A stretch of DNA of 64,000 nucleotides, taken from positions 56,201,219 through 56,265,218 of the forward strand of contig CM019214.1 in assembly GCA_009741485.1 (NCBI GenBank). The letters run 5' to 3'. Numbering within the stretch: the first letter of the stretch is position 1; every line of letters begins with the position of its first letter. The position numbers were made by a program, and so were the translations under genes. The stretch comes from Malurus cyaneus samueli (lineage: Eukaryota; Chordata; Aves; Passeriformes; Maluridae). Below are positions 1 to 10,842 of this stretch, piece after piece. The notes under the pieces are model-generated. The model did no database searches. It had not been told where the DNA came from and worked only from the letters and a program-made list of their open reading frames with translations.

Positions 1-1650
1 ACTACTATTTAACCTCATGAGAGTGGTCAACATTGTGTTTGTTTGACAGCAGCAATGAACTCAGAAAAACACAGAGGAAAAATTGAGGAAATTGTACAGG
101 GAAAACACAGAGGTAAAATTGAGAAGCTATTAGACCTCTGTGAAATAGGACTCTGTGGAAACAGCATGATGTAGAAAGGCCTGAACAGCCCTTGCTACCA
201 TTTAGCAACATTTCTGTTGTATGGCATGCAAAGATTATTATTATGCCTGGTCTATATACCATTGTCATGTCCTTTGTGGCTACTTAACAACCTTTTTGGC
301 ACTGAGATTGTACAAAATTAATATTTCACAATCATTTTTATTGTTTCAAATATTTTCATAAACATTTTGACTAAATGGTAATATAATCCTAGGTTATACA
401 ATGGTGGCAAGAAAGCAGAATTTCTTTTAGGTGTGTGAAATCTACTTTAATTATTTTCTTGTGTGAGAAAGTGAAAACTCCATGCTTCCAATATTTTCAG
501 TTCAAAAAGCAAACAAATACTACTCTGTTGAGTCTAGTTTAGAAAAATACACACTTTTAGTGTTAGTTTTATGGTAATGCATAAAAAATAAATTTAACAA
601 ATTATAGTCACTTATTGAGTGGGTCTCCTGAAGAATTCTCATTCTGGGTCATAAAAGTAAATTAAGTTCTGAAATACATTACATATAACAGCCAAATTAA
701 AAAGAAGCAAAATCAAAAACAAAACTAAAACAAAATCTCTCAATATAAAATATAATATCCTTGAATCTTTATGTTATCTATGAGGAAAAATCTCACTAAA
801 TTTCCCATAAGTTTTATTTTATAAAGGAATCTAAAAAATTTGCTTGAAAAATCTACAAAAAGGATGGGTAAGAACTAGAAAAAAGTGTATTTTTGCACAT
901 ATAATGTTATGACAGTAGCTAACACACCCCCTCTATCACTTTTTACATGCTTTTATTTTTCAACAGAAATCAAATTATTTGTTTGTGGACTTCTGTTTGG
1001 TTGGTTTTACCTTATTTATTTTCAGGGATTCTTGGTTATTGGTTTGGGTTTTTTTTTTTTGTTTGTGGATTTTGCTTGTTTGTGGGTTTTGCTTGGTTTT
1101 GTGAGGTTTTTTGGTTGTGTGGATTTATTTTCTTTTTTATCTTGAAGAAATGGTTCATTCAGCTTGAATTAGAACATTTTCTATTTGTTGTTTGATTTGT
1201 TTTAGGTTTTTTTGTTTGTTTGTATTTGAGTTTTGTTTTTAACAATCATCTATTTTATACTCTTCTCAGAGAGAGGAAATGGCAGCTGTAAACAGAAGAG
1301 GTAATTTTTTTTCCCCCAATTTGACACACAACTGTAAATACAGTGAGTGGGCAATCTAATAAAGCTCTCAAAATATTTCCACCCCTTCTGATCAGCCAAA
1401 AAGTGTTAAGGGAACCAAGTGAGGAAATCATTTCATTCTTCACTGACATTTTTAAAGTTCACTTAACTCAGAAGAGATTCCTAAGGATTGAAAAGAATCA
1501 AAGAGAACTTCATTATATTCCTTTAAATGGTCATGAGGGAAAAGAGTGAGTTTATAATTTGCTGGCAGAAAATGCCGGAATTCTGATATGAAATATCCAA
1601 AGTAAAGTAAACCCACGTAGCTGATTAAGCACTACATGTCATATCAGTAG
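1..1650. other. AT-rich intergenic sequence, no gene seen
   Basis: No recognisable gene or transposon was found here. Two low-complexity items are visible. A unit of about 36 bp beginning AAAACACAGAGG is repeated almost twice at 66-127. A T/G-rich tract at about 1020-1245 consists of TTTG and TTTGG runs and produces overlapping spurious hydrophobic reading frames. The part from about 1540 to 1650 may be the decayed upstream end of the LINE fragment that follows, but I could not align it. Confidence 0.6.
66..127. repeat. 36-bp imperfect tandem repeat, about 1.7 copies
   Basis: The sequence starting AAAACACAGAGGAAAAATTG at 66 recurs at 102 as AAAACACAGAGGTAAAATTG, an offset of 36 bases, with one or two mismatches. 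It is a small local duplication with no evident function. Confidence 0.75.
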
Positions 1651-1800
1651 GAACGCTGGATCAGACGGAGGTCATGCTTAACTAACTTGCTGGAGATCTT
1701 TGAAGATATTACTGCCACAACAGATAAGGAAAATTCAGTAGATGGTAGTACTTTCAGATTTTCAAAAGCACTTAACAAGGTTCCACATCAGAGATTAATG
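1651..1800 (+). pseudogene. LINE (CR1/L3-like) reverse-transcriptase fragment
   Basis: Reading from 1651, 50 codons are open, with no start codon. The translation carries the N-terminal reverse-transcriptase motifs of CR1-type LINEs: SCLTNLLEIFEDIT, followed about 20 residues later by FSKALNKVPHQRLM. In functional elements the second motif contains the first catalytic aspartate, in a context like YLDFSKAFDKVPHQRL. Here that aspartate is replaced (FRFSKAL), so the copy is dead. A stop codon lies directly upstream at 1648, and no YADD-type catalytic motif follows. The homology fades after 1810. The identification rests on motif recognition. The subfamily is uncertain: an older CR1 or a related L3/L2-like clade fits. 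The survival of one frame over 150 bases is better than in most other LINE remnants here. Confidence 0.75.
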
Positions 1801-2159
1801 ACTAAAACCAAAGAGTCATAACATGGAAGCTAAAATGGAAGAGTAATGTAAATGTTTCCCTTAATACAAACTGGTTTTCTGCTTGGAAGTAGCTTAGATT
1901 GGGATAGGCCAATAAGTCATTTTTCAATACTGTTCATAGTTTCTATTGAAGTGTTAGGTGCTGTAGTTGGGGGAGAAAAACTCAAGAATGGAGGCGATGT
2001 CTAACTGGAAACAGAAGAAATACACAGAAAATACAGAGAAAAAGTGAGAGACAGTTAAGCCATAGAATGTATTAAAAAATTAAATATTTCAAATAATTAA
2101 TTAGGGTGCTTCTGGCAGGCAACTATAATACAGTTAGTAGTGGAAAAGGTAAATGTTGG

Positions 2160-2196
<37 letters not shown>

Positions 2197-2450
2197 CCCA
2201 GGAAAGTCATAATGAAAATGAAACTTTTTTTTTTTTTCCTAAGTTGCATGTTTGTCTCAATCGCAAATTGGGTATATCTTGCTGCAGAAAGTTTGAGGTC
2301 TCAATGAGCATGCTACTGGTAGTTCAAGACCAGCGCTTTCATATTTGCATAGACCTATTTAAATCAGCGTAGATAACAGTGTTAGCAACAAAGTCTAACA
2401 AAATTTACTCACAAATTGTCTGGGGAGATTTAACTAAATTTAGTCAGTGG
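1801..2450. other. Intergenic sequence with T homopolymers
   Basis: No gene is seen. There are T runs at 2166-2191 (26 T) and 2225-2237 (13 T). Both contribute Phe-rich spurious reading frames. Confidence 0.6.
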
Positions 2451-2528
2451 GGAGGAAGGAAGGAAGGAAGGAAGGAAAGGAAGAAAAGGAAGGAAGGAAG
2501 GAAGGAAGGAAGGAAAGGAAGAGAAGAA
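2451..2528. repeat. (GGAA)n microsatellite, interrupted
   Basis: About 78 bases of GGAA/AAGG repeats are broken by AAAGGAAGAAAAGG-type interruptions. The tract stands at the left edge of the first copy of the 2.44 kb duplicated unit. A purer tract of the same motif stands at the left edge of the second copy. Purine-rich tracts of this kind are unstable in length and difficult to assemble. Confidence 0.95.
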
Positions 2529-4892
2529 GCTACATATCTGATACCTACCATCAAACCAAAACCATCTGGTCTTAAAATTTTCCAGTGGCTCTCTAAGCAC
2601 TGAAGGATAAACTGATGGCAGTTAATGCTGTGGCTGTGAAAAAATATCAGCAAAGTTCTTGAATAAAAGGAATATGGAGTTCCTACATGAACCAGCTGAG
2701 AAAGCAAGTCTATATAATTAGAAATTTGACATGAGTCTTTTTATTAGTTTCTAAATTACACCATTATGTACCTTACAAACTGCATATGAACTTCTCCTTT
2801 TCTTTCTTTTTTTCTTTCTGTCATTTAATTAATTGGTAGTAGCTCAGTTCATTAAAAAATAATCCTAAGTACTCAAATTCACTTCTATACCTAACTGCAT
2901 ATTGTTTGCATCAAAGATCTATTAGAGTTTCAATAACCTATTTTCTATTGCATTATTACAAATATTACATACAAAAAAAAATATTTCTAGTTTTGCAGTT
3001 CTGCCAGTAGGTGGTACTAGCATTTCTAAATTTTATAATAAATGTCTGAAACTTGGAGTATTACACACTTCCTGTCACAGCAAGTAATGTGTTTCTACTC
3101 TACTGAAAATAACTTATTTATATTGATGCACTTGCACCAAGGGCGGATTTAATTCAGTATTTCTTTCAAGTGTGATGCCTGTAAAGTATCCGCAAAATGC
3201 AGTTTAGATTGTGTGAGAATTATTACATCTATTAGTTAGATTTCATTGGAAAGATAATTAAATAATATTCTGTAAAAAGTTTCCTTAGTTCTACCAGCAT
3301 TGAATCTTCAAGATAACAGAATCAAATTCAACTTTAAATTTTTCAGCAGTATATTGCTGTCAAGATTCAAAATGACTCATTCAAGTAGTCCCACTGCTTC
3401 TTTTAATTCAATATACCAGGATGTACAGGTCTCAAAAAAAAAAATGTGCGTTGTTTTGCATGGTAGGTCTTTAGCATATGTAATTACCCATATCGCTTAA
3501 AAGAAGAATTCTGGGGTTTTTTCTTTTCCTACTCTGGACAGCCAGACCCAATAGCTGAGCAGAGAATCAATAATAATGTCTACAGATATGATTCAAGCAA
3601 TGCAAGAGAATTCACAAAAGGTCAGAACACTTGAAGTGTGGCAATAGTAGCACTTCTGCTTTGGCTAGTGGGTGACAAACAGATGGAAGGGGGAAAAAGT
3701 TACTCGTTTGCAACCTAGCTACCCTTAATGAACCTGAGATAAATATTCTGTGAAAAAAATTAATATTAAACAAAATGTCAAGTTCTTCTGAACGAATTAT
3801 AAAGAAAAAAAAAAAAAAAAGACGCATTGCTAATTGGTGGAATTTCAACGCATTTCCTCTAGTAATTCAAAGATAAAAAAAAAAAACACAAAACCACAAC
3901 CCTTGGTATCACATAAGCAATGACATCTGCAGTAACCTTCAAAGTTGTTGATTTGATTCATGAATTGTGGCCACCAGTCAATTGTCTGTCATGTGTCATT
4001 TCATGTAAACAGTAATAATAAAGGACAGTAAGGATGTCAGTTAGCATGTACCATGAGCTGTGTTGATCAGAATTCACTACCACAATGTAAGAGGTTATGG
4101 ATCCTACGTGAAGGACACAAGACAAACCTAATGTACTTTCTTTCACAGAATCTTAATGTCTGTATCAGGACATTCACTTCCAATGTAGACAGCTTTTCTG
4201 TAATAGTTTGATATCAGTCCTATTATATATTTAATGCCTTTTCATTGATATAAATCAATCAATTCGTGCTCAAGCTTCTCGTTTCTACAGGTGTTTACAA
4301 GTATCTGAAAGGATAGTATTGTAATGTATTGATGATACATTACGATTGCAACTATGGATGAGAGTCTCTTGTCTTGAATGTCCACGTATTATGAGCGAAA
4401 CTTGAGCGGTTACCATTGTGGATTGTCCTATTAGTGACTCAGATATTATTTTTGTTTTTTTTCTAATTCTACGAATTCTGTATTGCTTGATATGCGAAGG
4501 AAGAGAATGTCCAGTATCTCTCAAGACCTCGTGGCAAACGTATTCTTCATACCTATTCACCATTCACCTGTAGCATTGGTAGAGTAGTAATGCAGATGGT
4601 TTACATTCGTATGTGTAATGACTTGTCGTCAGTGCTGTTCATGAATGTCTAATGGCCCAAGTACAATTTTGAATAATCCTGAGGGTCGGAAGGTGATAAA
4701 GTTTGAGAAGGAAAACAATGGTAATCATGTGGCCATTGAGATTGAGCCTGGCTACTGGCAGACTTTCTTCTTGTCAAATCAGACTGAATATGCTGTTGAA
4801 TTTCAAAGTGCTGTGGGTCTGTTTATACAAAAATATATTTGGCTGTAGCGATAGGGGTGATTCATTCAATTAATAATGGCACATGTATTTTT
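2451..4892. repeat. Tandem segmental duplication, copy A (about 2.44 kb)
   Basis: This stretch matches 4893-7331 end to end and in the same orientation. Anchors are GCTACATATCTGATACC (2529 and 4963), GTAGGTGGTACTAG (3009 and 5462), ACAGCCAGACCCAA (3538 and 6001), TGAATGTCTAATGGCCC (about 4642 and 7087) and CACATGTATTTTT (about 4880 and 7320). The offset drifts between about 2434 and 2474 because of many one-base insertions and deletions, often but not only in homopolymers. A block at about 4313-4370 differs outright from its counterpart at about 6789-6812. No gene lies inside. A 67-codon frame at 4645-4848 is broken in copy B. T/A runs occur at 3801-3819 and 3875-3885. Confidence 0.9.
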
Positions 4893-4963
4893 GGGAAGGA
4901 AGGAAGGAAGGAAGGAAGGAAGGAAGGAAGGAAGGAAGGAAGGAAGGAAGGAAGGAAGGAAGG
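4893..4963. repeat. (GGAA)n microsatellite, nearly pure
   Basis: About 17 uninterrupted GGAA units mark the junction between duplication copies A and B. The matching tract at 2451 is interrupted. Spurious frames of repeating Lys-Glu-Gly-Arg on one strand and Leu-Pro-Ser-Phe on the other come from this tract. Confidence 0.97.
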
Positions 4964-7331
4964 CTACATATCTGATACCTACCAGATCAAACCAAAACTC
5001 ACTGGTCTTAAAATTTTCCAGTGGCTCTCTAAGCACTGAAAGGATAAACTGAGTGGCAGTTAAATGCTGTGGCTGTGAAAAGAAAAATATCAGCAAAAGT
5101 TCTTGAATAAAAGGAATATGGAGTTCCTACATGAACCCAGCTGAGAAAGCAAGTCTATATAATTAGAAATTTGACATGATCTTTTTTATTAGTTTCTAAA
5201 TTACACCATTATGTACCTTACCAAACTGCAATTATGACTTCTCTTTTCTTTCTTTTTTTTCTTTCTGTCATTATAATTAATTGGGTAGTAGCTCAGTTCA
5301 TAAAAAAATATACCCTAAGTACTCAAATTCACTTCTATACCTAACTGCATATTGTTTGCAATCAAAGATTCTATTAGAGTTTCAATAACCTATTTTCTAT
5401 TGCATTATTACAAAATATTACATACAAAAAAAAATATTTTTCAGTTTTGCAGTTCTGCCAGTAGGTGGTACTAGCAGTTTCTAAATTTGATAATAAATGT
5501 CTTGAACTTGGGTATTACACTTTCCTGTCACAGCAAGTAATGTGTTTCTACTCTACTGAAAATAACTTATTTATATTTGATGCACTTGCACTCAAGGGCG
5601 GATTTTAATTCAGTTATTTCTTTCAGTGGTGATGCCTGTAAAGTATCCGTCAAAATGCAGTTTAGAATTTGTGTGAGAAATTATTACATCTATTAGTTAG
5701 ATTTCAATTGAAAGATAATATTAAAATATATTCTGTAAAAAGTTTCCTTAGTTCTACAGCATTTGAATCTTCAAGATACAGATCAGAATTCAACTTTAAA
5801 ATTTTTCAGCAGTATTTGCTGTCAAGATTCAGAAATGACTCATTCAAGTAGTCCCACTGCTTCTTTTTAATTCAATATACAGGATGTCAGGTCTCAAAAA
5901 AAAAATGTGCGTTGTTTTGCTGTGTAGGTCTTTTAAGCATATGTATTTACCCCATATGCTTAAAAGTAAAATTCTGGGTTTTTTTTTTTCCTACTTCTGG
6001 GACAGCCAGACCCAAATAGCTGCAGAGAATCAATAATAATGTCTACAGATAATATTCAAGCAATACAAGGAAATTTCTACATAAGGTCAGAACACTTGAA
6101 GTGTGGCAATAGTAGCACTTCTGGCTTTGCTAGTGGGTGACAACAGATGAGGGGAAAAAGTTACTTCGTTGCAACCTAGCTACCCTTAATGAACTGAGAT
6201 AAATACTTCTGTGAAATAAAATTAATTAAACAACAATGTCAAGTTTCTTCTGAAGTAATTGATAAAAAAAAAAAAAAAAAAAAAGACCGCATTTGCTAAT
6301 TTGGTGGAATTTCGAAACGTATTTTCTAGTAAATGTTCGAAAAAAAAAAAAAAAACAAAAACCACAACCCCTTGGAATCACATATAGCAATGACATACTG
6401 CAGTAACCTTCAAAGGTTTGATTTGATTCATAGAATTGTGGCCACCATGTCAATTGTTCTGTCATTGTCAGATTCATGTAAACAGTAATAATTAAAGTGA
6501 CAGTAAGTGATGTCATTAGCATGTACCCATAGCTGTGTGATCAGAATTCACTACCACAATGTGAAGAGGTTATGGATTCCTACGTGGAAGGACAAAGACA
6601 ACCTAATGTACTTCTTTCACAGTATCTGTAATGTCTGTATCAGGACATTCACTTCCAATGTCAGACAGCTTTTCTTAATAGTTGATATCAGTCCTTATTA
6701 TATATTTAATGCCTTTTCATTGATAAAATCAAACAGATTGTGCTCAAGCTGTCTGTTTCTACAGGTGTTTGACAATATCTGAAAAGGATATGTACTAAAT
6801 TTTGTGTATTCTCTTGAATTCCATGTATAATGACTGATCTGTGATGGGTTACTCATTCATCTGCAGATTGTGTGTCCATTGTCTGTCTACAAGCTATTTT
6901 TTTTTTTTTTTCCTAATTCTAATTCTTGTTATTGCTGATTATGGAAGGAAGAGAATGTCCAGTTCTCTCAAGGAGCCTCGTGGCACTGTATCTTCATACC
7001 TATTCACCATTCACCTGTAGGCATTTGGTAGAGGTAATTGCAGTGGTTTACATTCGTATGTGGTAATGACTGTTCTCAGTCTGTTCATGAATGTCTAATG
7101 GCCCAAGTTACAAATTTTGAATAATCCTGAGGTGTGAGTGATAAAGTTTAGAAGGAAAACAAGGTAATGCATGTGGCCATTGAGATGAGCCTAGCTACTG
7201 CAGACTTTCTTCTTGTCAGACTGAATATGCTGTGGAATTTCACAGTGCGTGGGGGTTCTTGTTTATACTAAAAATATATTTGGCTGTAGCAGATAGGGCA
7301 ATATTTCATTATAATATGCACATGTATTTTT
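4893..7331. repeat. Tandem segmental duplication, copy B (about 2.44 kb)
   Basis: This is the second, directly adjoining copy of the unit at 2451-4892. It begins with a (GGAA)n tract that abuts the last bases of copy A (CACATGTATTTTT then GGGAAGG). It ends at the equivalent CACATGTATTTTTT near 7331, where unique sequence resumes. Compared with copy A it has extra single bases in the first 2 kb and lacks about 30 bases near 6789-6812. The contrast between small indels and few clear substitutions is atypical of ordinary duplicate divergence. No gene was recognised. A-rich runs occur at 6265-6283 and 6341-6354. Confidence 0.9.
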
Positions 7332-7640
7332 TTGCATTTGGCTTTCAAGATTCTTGGTAGATTGTCATCAAATAGTATAATAAGGCTGTTAGAAGTAGAA
7401 GTCTCTAATATTTAATTTCAGAGAAGTAATTAACTCAGAACAAGAAAGGATTGTGTTTGTGGTGAGATGCTTTAAGGATTTAAGTATGACAGTCACCTTT
7501 AAATACAGAATTTGGTCCTTTCTATGGCAAGATTTGAAATGGTCAATCTGATATGGAAACATGAAAAGTGGAACATCTGAAATGATATAGACAAGATGCT
7601 CTGCTCTGTAAGTGCCTCTCAGGGGTATTCAGGAAACAAT
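7332..7640. other. Intergenic sequence, nothing recognised
   Basis: Unique AT-rich DNA following the duplication. No repeat family or coding signal was seen. Confidence 0.55.
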
Positions 7641-8035
7641 AATCAGTAATCTCTGTGCTGCACAGTCAGAAAAAGAACAAAAATCTTGAATATGTCAGGG
7701 CACTGAGGACACCACCAGTCCTGACTTACCCTGCCTAACCCCTTCAGGGCTTCCCATCCCCTGTCCATTGTCCGAGTCCCCATGTCAGCCCCCACAGCCC
7801 AGCCCAAACTTGTCCTGTCCCCATCCCACATTCCCAGGCCTGATGCCTGGGGCTGCACTGTCCCTGGATGGTGAGTGGGAGAGGTCCTGGCTGCCAGACA
7901 AACCCTGACAGACCCTGAAGAACCTTTCTCAGCTCCTGAACACTAGGGAGACCCTGGCCCTAACAGAATTCCAGGAAGCACTGAGAGACAACACCAGCCT
8001 CCAGCCTGGGACTTGAGCAGAACCGTTCTGAAGTG
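7641..8035. other. GC-rich patch of unknown origin
   Basis: About 400 bases are clearly richer in C and G than the surroundings and contain many CCC and CCCCA runs on the plus strand, such as CCCATCCCCTGTCCATTG. CpG is scarce, so it does not look like a typical CpG-island promoter. There is a 71-codon minus-strand frame at 7643-7858, but no known domain. It could be a decayed ERV or LTR segment, or a GC-rich retrotransposon 5' region. I did not recognise a family. Confidence 0.45.
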
Positions 8036-9472
8036 AAACTCGATTTTTCAACATATGATTTCACTCCAAGTTTTTAATGTCCAGTAAAATATTATTAAAC
8101 TGCAATTTGCCATGGATAAACTCAGTCTATTCTTCCATAGCTAAATTACTGAAGATCTCATAAATGTTTAGGGTTTTTTTGGGGCATTGAGGCTGATGTG
8201 GTATTTGGATCCTATTTCCAAGTCTCATGCTATTCCAAAGTCATGCTGAAGTTGACTAAATGAATCACTGCTTAAAGATAGCTGGCAGCAACAGAAATTC
8301 AGGCAGCAAGATTCATTTAACACATTGATCCATAATAGCAATGCAGACTGAGTCATGCTGACTATTATATTACAGCAGAAAATTCAATTAACTGTTTGGT
8401 TCCTTGCTGTTTTCCCACCATAAATGGATATATCTGTAAATAAAAACACATATGTATGACTGTATATAATATCTGTATATAAATATATATTTTCATTTAC
8501 ATTTTTATGCATTGATATACAGTAGCCTATACCTCTAGATTATAACTATAACCTAAAAAGGTTTTGTTCCAAATACGCAGGAGATTGTCTCTATGTTTAT
8601 ACCTAGATATATACATCTGCGAGTATAAGATAAGAGTCACTAAAAATATTGTGCATGGGCTGCCACTGATTCAGAGGATACTGAGTACACCTAAATCTGC
8701 TGCAAAATGGCTCTTATTACAAGCAGTCTTTAGAGAAGCTTCTAGCATCACTAATTGTTGATGTTTGATTTAGAAAGGGGCATGGCTTGGACTTGGTGTT
8801 ATTTTTATGTGTTCCTTGGTTGAGAGGTAAAGACTTTTTTTTAAAAATTATTTGAATATTTATTTCTTTTTTAAGTTTAGATAGCATACTCAAAAATCAG
8901 AATGCTAGCAAATTTATGATAAATATAAACATCTTGAAAATCAAAAGTTGTATTTTTCTGGAGACTAGTCACAAGTACAGATGTTGTAGAAAACGCTTAT
9001 AGGAATACACACAAATAAATTTAATGTAACAAGAATGTCACTGAGAATAAAGTCCTACCCTGAATGGTAAGACTCATGTATAATTGTTTGCTTAATCTTT
9101 AGGAATACTTTCTCTGGCTCTAAAGCCTGTATTTCCTTAAAATGTTTGCAGAAATTCAGCCTTAGTGTCTAAAAGCCTTTTACATTAGGAAACTAAAAGG
9201 CATTTATATTTAATAAAATTTTAGTAGAGTTTATTTGTCACTTATACTTTCTACACTTCTGGTCTATGAATTCGTTTTCTATGGACTCTAAAATTTTGTG
9301 TTTACTTATTTTCTTTTATTACTCTAGTTTCTCTTTCCCATCCTATCTAAAATAACGGAACCAATCTCTTACCGTGTTTTCTGTTAATGTATTCCTTGCT
9401 TGTCCTTTCATTCCAACACTAATAGTTTCAATTGTATAAGGTTACATTGTAGAAAGATACAGTACATATATT
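8036..9472. other. Intergenic AT-rich sequence
   Basis: Nothing gene-like is seen. AT-rich short alternations (TATATAAATATATATTTT) occur near 8460-8500. Confidence 0.55.

Positions 9473-9501
<29 letters not shown>
9473..9501. repeat. (GA)n microsatellite
   Basis: About 14 AG dinucleotides in an uninterrupted run. Confidence 0.95.
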
Positions 9502-9504
<3 letters not shown>

Positions 9505-9510
9505 AATGTG

Positions 9511-9557
9511 AACTTTAAGAAGATAAGGTCACACTTTAAGAACTTTAAGAAGATAAG
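9511..9557. repeat. 17-bp direct repeat, 30-bp period
   Basis: AACTTTAAGAAGATAAG occurs exactly at 9511-9527 and again at 9541-9557, between the GA microsatellite and the CR1 that follows. CR1 insertion does not normally create target duplications of this kind, so it is probably a local slippage or repair duplication. Confidence 0.85.
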
Positions 9558-9566
9558 TTTTCATGT

Positions 9567-9996
9567 GGAAAGCACGTCTTCTATGAGGACAGGCTGAGGG
9601 AGTTGGATTTGTTCATCCTGGGGAAGGGAAGACTGCAGGGAGACCTTACAAAACCTTCCAGTACCTTAAGGATGGTTACAGGAAAGCTGGAGAGGGACTT
9701 TTTCTAGGGACGTGTAGTGACAGGACAAGGGGGAATGGCTTTAAAATGGAAGAGAGTGGGTTGAGGTTAAACACAAAGAGGGAATTCATTGCTGTGAGGA
9801 TGGTGAAGCATTGGAACAGGTTGCAGAGAAAAGTTGTGGATTCCGCATCCCTTGAAATATGCAAAGCCAGGCTGGATGGAGTTTGAGCACTGTGGACAAG
9901 GTGAAGATGTCCCTGTCCATGGATGGAAGGTTTGAAATAGATGACTTTTAATATCGATTCTAACCCTAACCATTATGTTATTATACGATTCTATAA
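9567..9996 (+). mobile_element. CR1 LINE, 5'-truncated 3' end
   Basis: The sequence follows the last part of CR1 ORF2 and the short 3' UTR. It starts at the region coding for the SYEDRLRELGLF-like C-terminus (CTATGAGGACAGGCTGAGGG), then GGAGAGGGACTTTTTC, GACAGGACAAGGGGGAATGG, TGGAACAGGTTGC, and the closing TGTCCCTGTCCATGG. The end holds a degraded octamer tail (GATTCTAACC, CGATTCTATAATA). Truncation at the 5' end is usual for CR1. Reading frames here are fragments of a dead element. The ACCCTAACC run near 9963 belongs to the CR1 tail and is not telomeric. Confidence 0.92.
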
Positions 9997-10788
9997 TAAG
10001 AATATTAGGACAAAATCTGCATAACTAATTTTTTATTCCTCAAGGAAAAAAAAACGGTAGACTAATGCTCTCCAGCTTTGCTGTAGTTGTTTGCATGTAG
10101 ATTTACTTAGGTAAGTAATATCCTTAGTTAAAAAAATATCTGATAATGAAAAACTGAAGCCAGGAAAAAGCTTGAAATTGGTTTTGGCTTGGTCTGCTTT
10201 TTTTTTTTTTTCAATATCAATTACAATATGTTTAATGTTTCGCAAAGTATTATCTAGCATCCTGTACTTTTCCTATACTAAAAACAATTTTCCTATGCTG
10301 TGGTATTATATTGTAGAGCACATTAAAAGTCAGCAAAGTGTGTAAGCATCTACACAGTTTTTAAGAATAGGAGAGGTCTATATAGTGTGAGCTCAAGAGG
10401 TCTGGTAACATGTTTAAATTCTAAACATGAGCTTGTTTTGTTTATAGAATGGGGGTTTTGCTAGTAATTTTAATTAAGAAAACAATCATTATAAAAACAC
10501 CAATATATTCAAGAACAACATCATGACACAGCTTTTCAATGTCTTATATAAATAAACTCTTGAAAATCTTGAACATAAGAATAAGTTATGAAAAATATTT
10601 ATTTAAATCACTCAATAATAAATTCCTTACTGTTACAGTTGTGGTTTTTTTTCTACCTAACTGTAAGCAGGCCATTAATATGTTAATGTGAATATCCAAG
10701 AGTAAATAGTGTACATTCACTGCTGGTTACAAATAAAAGTATTTCCCTCTTGCATTGAATTTTGGTCAATGACTGAAAAATCCTTCCT
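9997..10788. other. Intergenic AT-rich sequence
   Basis: No gene or repeat family was recognised. A T run lies near 10198-10212. Confidence 0.55.
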
Positions 10789-10797
10789 AAAAAAAAG

Positions 10798-10840
<43 letters not shown>
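10789..10840 (+). repeat. Long A homopolymer (about 52 bases)
   Basis: A nearly pure A tract is interrupted by one G at 10797. The flanks do not resemble the 3' end of a known gene, and no target-site duplication was found, so a processed-pseudogene tail is not supported. Poly-Lys and poly-Phe frames across it are artefacts. Confidence 0.95.

Positions 10841-10842
<2 letters not shown>

Noticed and set aside
4645..4848. 67-codon protein-like frame in duplication copy A
   Set aside because: The matching region of copy B (about 7090-7290) is frameshifted by several single-base changes, and no domain is recognised.
4893..4963. Regular repeat array as a possible CRISPR
   Set aside because: It is a 4-base microsatellite without spacers, in a vertebrate genome.
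9958..9972. CTAACCCTAACC as an interstitial telomere repeat
   Set aside because: Only two units, and they fall inside the CR1 3' UTR and tail, where GATTCTAACCC is usual.
10789..10840. Poly(A) tail of a processed pseudogene
   Set aside because: The preceding sequence has no gene similarity and no target-site duplication flanks it.
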